Positions 62,401 to 64,000 of a DNA stretch of 64,000 nucleotides are shown piece after piece. This DNA is from Glandiceps talaboti (taxonomy: Eukaryota > Hemichordata > Enteropneusta > Spengelidae): assembly GCF_964340395.1 (NCBI RefSeq), contig NC_135561.1, forward strand, positions 17,169,240 through 17,233,239. Reading direction: 5' to 3'. The stretch's first letter is position 1. Every line of letters begins with the position of its first letter. The position numbers and the translations under genes are program-made. Below the pieces are notes generated by a model. The model had not been told where the DNA came from. It did no database searches and was given only the letters and a program-made list of their open reading frames with translations.

Positions 62401-63867
62401 ATAGACCTTAGTCTATGCTTTCGGTGAATTTAATAAATCATCCCAAGGGGTTGTGTTAAACATGTAGAATGAGATATTCTATATTCGTGTGATATTTACT
62501 GTACTCTTTTTTCTTACGTATGTTTTTATGATTGTGTTGTACAGCAGATTGAGACGTATTTTAACATGGACAATGTTTTTTAAGAAATAAATATTATCAT
62601 TATTATTACTATTCACCATTTTCTTCACATTTTAACTTTAAATCCTAATTTACATACAAATGTGCATTTGACGACTTCAACTTCACTTTAAAAAAATTGC
62701 CCTCCAAAATGCATAAATTATATAGTCTAAGATCATGTTGGCCTTAAACTTTTGGATAATAAACTGAAAAAATAAGCCTCATGTACAAGCAAAATTCCTA
62801 AAATGTATATCTATCTATCTACCTAAGTATCTATCTATTTATCTATTGTTTTACTTATAACATTAGCCTATTTCACTGATTGTAGTGTTCTTTAATATCT
62901 TTATGCACTTACATGTATGTACCAAAATAGAATTTTCTATGCAGTTGTAATAAAGCTAGTCTAGTCCCTATACAGTATCACTCACAGTACATGTATAGTC
63001 GAAGTCGTCACTCTAGAAATCCTGAGATGCATGAGATGCAATTTAAAATTCATCCACAGCCACCCCCACAGTCATTAACATCATGTCTTTGGTAACCAAT
63101 CACAAAATTCTAACCAATATCACAGTCCCTCATAAAGTTGGTGTTTATTGGGGCAGTTATGTAATGTCCAAATATGGTATATTTGTCAGCTCAGGGTGCT
63201 ACTTATACACTGTTTACATCACTATAGCAGCTGAGGTTCACTGATTGAATGAACAGCTTTTTGTGCTGATTGAGGGACTTTGACCAGACTGTGGTTTAGA
63301 AACCACAGTTGGCATCCAGACTATAATAAAGCTATATCCCATCTTATCTTATCTTATGCTAACTCTTATCTTATCTATCTATTATGAAGCAAGTAATTTC
63401 GTTTAATACATAACTTACACATAAATGCTAAATGGACATCCCCAAACGAATATGTACCCCCCCCCCCCATATAAGGTACACAAATTCAGACACAAGCATG
63501 CAAACACATACTACATCCATATTAATAGTAATATTACTGAGTCATTATTAATTTAACACATGCTACTAATTAAAAAAACAACACATCTACTCATATATAT
63601 AATATGTATCATACATCACTCACATATTCTAAATATTAAAAATGCAGTAAAAGGGTCAGTGCTCACCATGCTATGACCGTATGAATAATGAAGGACAAAA
63701 CAAAGAACGCAAACACTGTACTGAGTGGGAAATCATCGTCCACGCTGACAGGGTAGGCTAGATTATTCCACTGTGCACCAACACCTTGAACTTCACGCAG
63801 CGCAATCAGATTGATTCCTATGCCCATACATGTATTACACAACAGACAACCCAAGGCTTTCTGGTAC
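34089..63867 (-). CDS. ABCA3: ABCA3-like full ABC transporter, 5' end outside window
   Basis: Subfamily A full transporters move or flip lipids; vertebrate ABCA3 acts at lamellar-body and lysosome-related membranes. Thirty exons in 5' to 3' order: 63667-63867, 60379-60502, 59149-59244, 58099-58383, 57113-57231, 55981-56127, 55242-55331, 54333-54517, 53071-53346, 52193-52482, 50958-51116, 49893-49978, 49263-49530, 48215-48349, 46848-46964, 46206-46379, 45385-45495, 44369-44538, 43418-43556, 42369-42434, 40916-41005, 40416-40518, 39843-39946, 38169-38356, 37854-37920, 37189-37292, 36032-36124, 35661-35775, 34775-34900 and 34089-34403. All are GT-AG and phases agree throughout, giving 1,513 residues to the stop. 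The first visible exon enters in phase 2, so the N-terminal roughly 400 residues are off the right edge. ABCA3-type marks are [33 protein letters not shown] and DVANERQRV. The tail after FLNFAKEQ is about 95 residues longer than in ABCA3. Confidence 0.93.
34515..34700. repeat. Interspersed repeat (CCAGCACTGTA...ACATTAGAAGTAAAT), copy 1
   Basis: Shares about 190 bp with 61655-61845 in the same direction (GAAAxCCAGCACTGTA, ACATTAGAAGTAAAT, TTAGAAGTGT.AAAATG, CACTGATGCCAGACCCC-like). Both copies are in introns of the ABCA3-like gene. Non-coding. Confidence 0.6.
35165..35284. repeat. Compound microsatellite (TA)n(TATG)n
   Basis: About 50 bp of TA followed by TATG/TGTG repeats. Confidence 0.95.
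35574..35599. repeat. (GT)n microsatellite
   Basis: About 12 GT units in an ABCA3-like intron. Confidence 0.9.
36032..41005 (-). CDS. ABCA3: ABCA3-like: nucleotide-binding domain 2 (7 exons)
   Basis: Exon 40916-41005 gives [11 protein letters not shown] and LVLIKDLSK. Walker A is split between exon 40416-40518 (CFGLLGIN) and 39843-39946 ([11 protein letters not shown]) by a phase 1 intron. Exon 38169-38356 has the Q-loop [18 protein letters not shown]. Exon 37854-37920 has the signature [10 protein letters not shown]. Exon 37189-37292 has DEPTTGMDP and LTSH. Exon 36032-36124 has [20 protein letters not shown]. All motifs are complete, so both ATP sites look active. Confidence 0.93.
37362..37390 (-). 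repeat. Partial duplicate of the D-loop exon
   Basis: About 70 bp upstream of exon 37189-37292, the intron repeats the bases that encode TTGMDPK (GGTCCATTCCAGTGGTTTG on the plus strand). Only about 20 bp are kept, next to a C-run. Confidence 0.6.
37440..37705. repeat. Interspersed repeat (TTGCTACATTT...CTTAAAGTGTAGC), copy 1
   Basis: Shared modules TTGCTACATTT, AAATGTCACAA, GCTA.CTTAAAGTGTA and TTTCTTAT recur in the same order at about 46550-46770 and 51238-51485, all in introns of this gene. Non-coding; class unknown. Confidence 0.55.
37938..38100. repeat. Interspersed repeat, 'GGCCACTAG.AGTGCT' family, copy D
   Basis: Contains AGTTTGGCCACTAGGGGTGCT and CCTTTGGACCAGAAG. Confidence 0.55.
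38560..39590. mobile_element. Foldback element of about 1 kb with long inverted arms
   Basis: The left arm (GCTGACATCAGACC...GTTACAAACAGGG...) recurs inverted at 39485-39590. A second block (CGGTTCAAGTGCAAC...GTGTCATAAAACTTG...) at 38700-38800 recurs inverted at 39222-39320. The arms therefore pair over several hundred bases. The central part recurs in part at 43095-43410. No transposase is seen. It occupies the intron between ABCA3-like exons 38169-38356 and 39843-39946. Confidence 0.65.
39947..40195 (-). repeat. Decayed tandem copies of the Walker A exon
   Basis: Next to exon 39843-39946, its 5' end with the splice acceptor (ATATAG|G...) is repeated three more times, at about 39977-40050, 40050-40138 and 40139-40195. 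The bases for GKT are kept in all. The second copy still reads [11 protein letters not shown], then meets a stop. The first and third read GTGKT with a 12-bp internal deletion relative to the exon. Confidence 0.7.
40665..40735. repeat. Interspersed hairpin repeat, 'GCCCTCAC' family, copy 3
   Basis: GTGCCCTCACACATCAGTC followed by GAGGAGGCCAGAGAGGGC. Confidence 0.5.
41212..41985. repeat. 43-bp minisatellite, about 16 units plus decayed ends
   Basis: The unit begins GATATTTGTTAAGCAAGAC and ends AGTAATATTAGTAA. About 16 close copies run to 41890, followed by two worn copies. From about 41598, GTTAAGC-type and GATAACC-type units alternate, making an 86-bp higher-order repeat. It lies in the intron between exons 40916-41005 and 42369-42434. 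Confidence 0.95.
42369..54517 (-). CDS. ABCA3: ABCA3-like: regulatory linker and transmembrane domain 2 (13 exons)
   Basis: Exons 54333-54517 and 53071-53346 encode the post-NBD1 domain ([31 protein letters not shown]) and an acidic linker. Exon 52193-52482 gives the first TMD2 helix ([20 protein letters not shown]). Exons 50958-51116 to 48215-48349 form a large extracytoplasmic loop with Cys pairs (CC, CX2C) and NxT/S sites. Exons 46848-46964, 46206-46379, 45385-45495, 44369-44538 and 43418-43556 carry the remaining helices, including [18 protein letters not shown] between them, a mark of ABCA proteins. Exon 42369-42434 starts the link to NBD2. Confidence 0.9.
42617..42953. mobile_element. 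Palindromic MITE 'GTGGCCATATGGAT', copy 2
   Basis: Full-length palindromic copy, closest to copy 1. It shares the central ACACATTTTCTAGTTTTTTGC region and ends CTCCTCCATATGGAC. Confidence 0.7.
43095..43410. mobile_element. Half copy of the foldback element
   Basis: About 300 bp with high identity to 38702-39010 (CAAGTGCAACTTTCCAGAC, AAACTTGTTTGCATCTC, AAGAAACCCCACTTCC). It ends about 10 bp from exon 43418-43556. Confidence 0.7.
43826..44180. repeat. Interspersed repeat of about 350 bp, copy 1
   Basis: Similar throughout to 53438-53790 in the same direction: AAAAAAATTGTAT, GGTGAGGTAGATAG, GGTCTCTGTGTT, TTTCTTCCTATCAGATGTAC, TTTTTAAGTTGATGTC, AAAACTAGGTG. Non-coding. Confidence 0.7.
44786..45063. 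mobile_element. MITE with AGATAGAC terminal inverted repeats, copy 2
   Basis: Reverse complement of copy 1 (843-1116), with TA at both flanks and the same long ends (AAGATAGGCACAAACTA...TAGTTTGTGTCTATCTT). In an ABCA3-like intron. Confidence 0.7.
45613..45800. mobile_element. Palindromic MITE family, half copy 3
   Basis: Carries only the left half (GCCATATTGATGAGGATT, then CATCATGGCTTCCTAC and TTTGTAACTCAATAAATTGG). Confidence 0.55.
46550..46770. repeat. Interspersed repeat (TTGCTACATTT...CTTAAAGTGTA), copy 2
   Basis: Same modules as 37440-37705, ending GTGACCGG as copy 1 ends GTAACCGG. Confidence 0.55.
46984..47200. mobile_element. Palindromic MITE family, half copy 4
   Basis: Diverged left half starting GTGGTGGTTGAC and keeping TAGGTATTTATTTTGGAT and CTTGTTTGTAATTCAA. 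Confidence 0.45.
47853..47894. repeat. (GT)n microsatellite
   Basis: About 20 GT units in an ABCA3-like intron. Confidence 0.9.
49747..49788. repeat. (GTT)n microsatellite
   Basis: About 13 TTG units, with one interruption. Confidence 0.9.
51238..51485. repeat. Interspersed repeat (TTGCTACATTT...CTTAAAGTGTA), copy 3
   Basis: Modules TTGCTACATTTTTCCC, AAAATGTCACAAG and TATCTTAAAGTGTAGC appear in the same order as in copies 1 and 2. Confidence 0.55.
53438..53790. repeat. Interspersed repeat of about 350 bp, copy 2
   Basis: Direct-orientation partner of 43826-44180. A short inverted piece with AACCTACCCTATTTTCT is at about 55800. Confidence 0.7.
55242..59244 (-). CDS. ABCA3: ABCA3-like: nucleotide-binding domain 1 (5 exons)
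   Basis: This is the ATP-binding engine of the first half. Exon 59149-59244 holds the first strand ([11 protein letters not shown]). Exon 58099-58383 holds Walker [11 protein letters not shown] and the Q-loop [12 protein letters not shown]. Exon 57113-57231 holds the signature LSGGMKRKL. Exon 55981-56127 holds Walker B and D-loop ([13 protein letters not shown]) and the switch His (TTHFM). Exon 55242-55331 holds [19 protein letters not shown]. Every catalytic motif is intact. The Q-loop exon is followed in its intron by decayed tandem copies of its own 3' end (see repeat at 57430-58098). Confidence 0.93.
56558..56790. mobile_element. Palindromic MITE 'GTGGCCATATGGAT', copy 5
   Basis: A compact copy with clear ends, AGTGGCCATATGGATGAGG and CCTCATTCATATGGCCACT, that are inverted repeats. 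Confidence 0.75.
57430..58098 (-). repeat. Tandem decayed copies of the 3' end of the NBD1 Q-loop exon
   Basis: The intron after exon 58099-58383 is built mostly from about 6-8 copies of roughly 65-75 bp of that exon's end plus its donor (AAG|GTATGC...). Copies are visible near 58025, 57965, 57890, 57750, 57690, 57590 and 57480. The copy at about 57962-58024 keeps LDFFIS.K and the donor but has a stop. The one at 57575-57660 is open and reads [15 protein letters not shown]. Confidence 0.7.
58800..59148 (-). other. ABCA3: Intron sequence between ABCA3-like exons 59149-59244 and 58099-58383
   Basis: The intron spans 58384-59148. Nothing recognisable was found in this part beyond AT-rich sequence. 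Confidence 0.4.
59355..59480. repeat. Compound microsatellite (CATA)n and (CAGA)n
   Basis: CATA repeats (59359-59400 and 59423-59445) followed by about 9 CAGA units (59446-59480). Confidence 0.95.
60379..63867 (-). CDS. ABCA3: ABCA3-like: end of transmembrane domain 1 (2 exons)
   Basis: Exon 63667-63867 encodes YQKALGCLL, then the short helix region, [11 protein letters not shown] and SVDDDFPL, and a final hydrophobic helix ([17 protein letters not shown]). Exon 60379-60502 continues with [18 protein letters not shown] and PSYWCGP. In the family this is the last helix of TMD1 and the conserved segment leading to NBD1. The split Trp codon is restored across the 3.16-kb intron. The intron (60503-63666) holds several interspersed repeats and a C-run but no exon that I can support. 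Confidence 0.9.
60685..61060. mobile_element. Interspersed element related to 355-615
   Basis: AAGCAAGTGTCTAGACTGG, GACATCATCTACAGTCATGG and GATGGAAGTTATTCAAGTA match 500-600 closely. The end AATGAGAAACAGAAAAATAA is the inverse of CTGTTTCTCATT at 355-390. The element thus occurs twice, with its end segment in opposite orientation relative to the body. A short frame ([15 protein letters not shown]) is only partly kept in the other copy. Confidence 0.55.
61655..61845. repeat. Interspersed repeat (CCAGCACTGTA...), copy 2
   Basis: Partner of 34515-34700, in the large intron near the right end of the window. Confidence 0.6.
63240..63385 (+). mobile_element. Probable retroelement 3' tail with (CTTAT)n
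   Basis: GACTATAATAAAGCTATATCC is followed by CATCTTATCTTATCTTATG and further CTTAT units. A short terminal tandem repeat after AATAAAG resembles the tail at 7261-7373. No coding part is seen. Confidence 0.4.
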
Positions 63868-64000
63868 CTGTATTTGATACAAAAATTTAGTGGTTAAAAT
63901 GGTTGAAATACAAAATGATATTATAACACCATAGTACCTTTTCAACATGTACACGAAGTGTGAATAAACTTTATAAATACTGACTCAGAGGTAATTATAT

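Overview
The window looks like invertebrate animal nuclear DNA, probably from a marine bilaterian. The evidence is spliced genes with GT-AG introns of about 0.3-3 kb, AT-rich introns, long microsatellites and many small inverted-repeat elements. The species cannot be fixed from the sequence. Three recognisable vertebrate-type genes and one unrecognised tandem gene family fill it. All exon junctions below were placed by eye from GT/AG sites, and the reading phase agrees at every junction.

Layout. (1) 1-9471, minus strand: most of a ZNF512/ZNF512B-type zinc-finger gene, 11 coding exons seen, 3' end beyond the left edge. (2) 9472-12217: a CpG-rich, apparently shared head-to-head promoter region. 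(3) 12218-16109, plus strand: complete four-exon MED30 (Mediator subunit 30), with a 0.9 kb hAT-like element in intron 1. (4) About 18391-31090: three tandem copies of a roughly 4-4.5 kb unit. Each carries one two-exon minus-strand gene for a highly charged helical (coiled-coil) protein of 462, 534 or 567 residues. These proteins differ mainly in having 5, 7 or 8 copies of a 35-residue (five-heptad) repeat. I do not recognise the family, and it is the strongest candidate for something undescribed. (5) 31100-34088: intergenic DNA without a supportable gene. (6) 34089 to the right edge, minus strand: 30 exons of an ABCA3-like full ABC transporter, from the end of the first transmembrane domain to the stop codon. 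Both nucleotide-binding domains are intact.

Biology. The zinc-finger protein (AT-hooks plus alternating C2HC and C2H2 fingers) and MED30 are both nuclear and lie head to head, so they may share a promoter. The ABCA3-like protein is a membrane lipid transporter and shows no link to its neighbours. Inside its introns are decayed tandem copies of its own exon ends (Walker A, the end of the NBD1 Q-loop exon, D-loop), a 43-bp minisatellite with dimeric higher-order structure, and several small interspersed repeat families.
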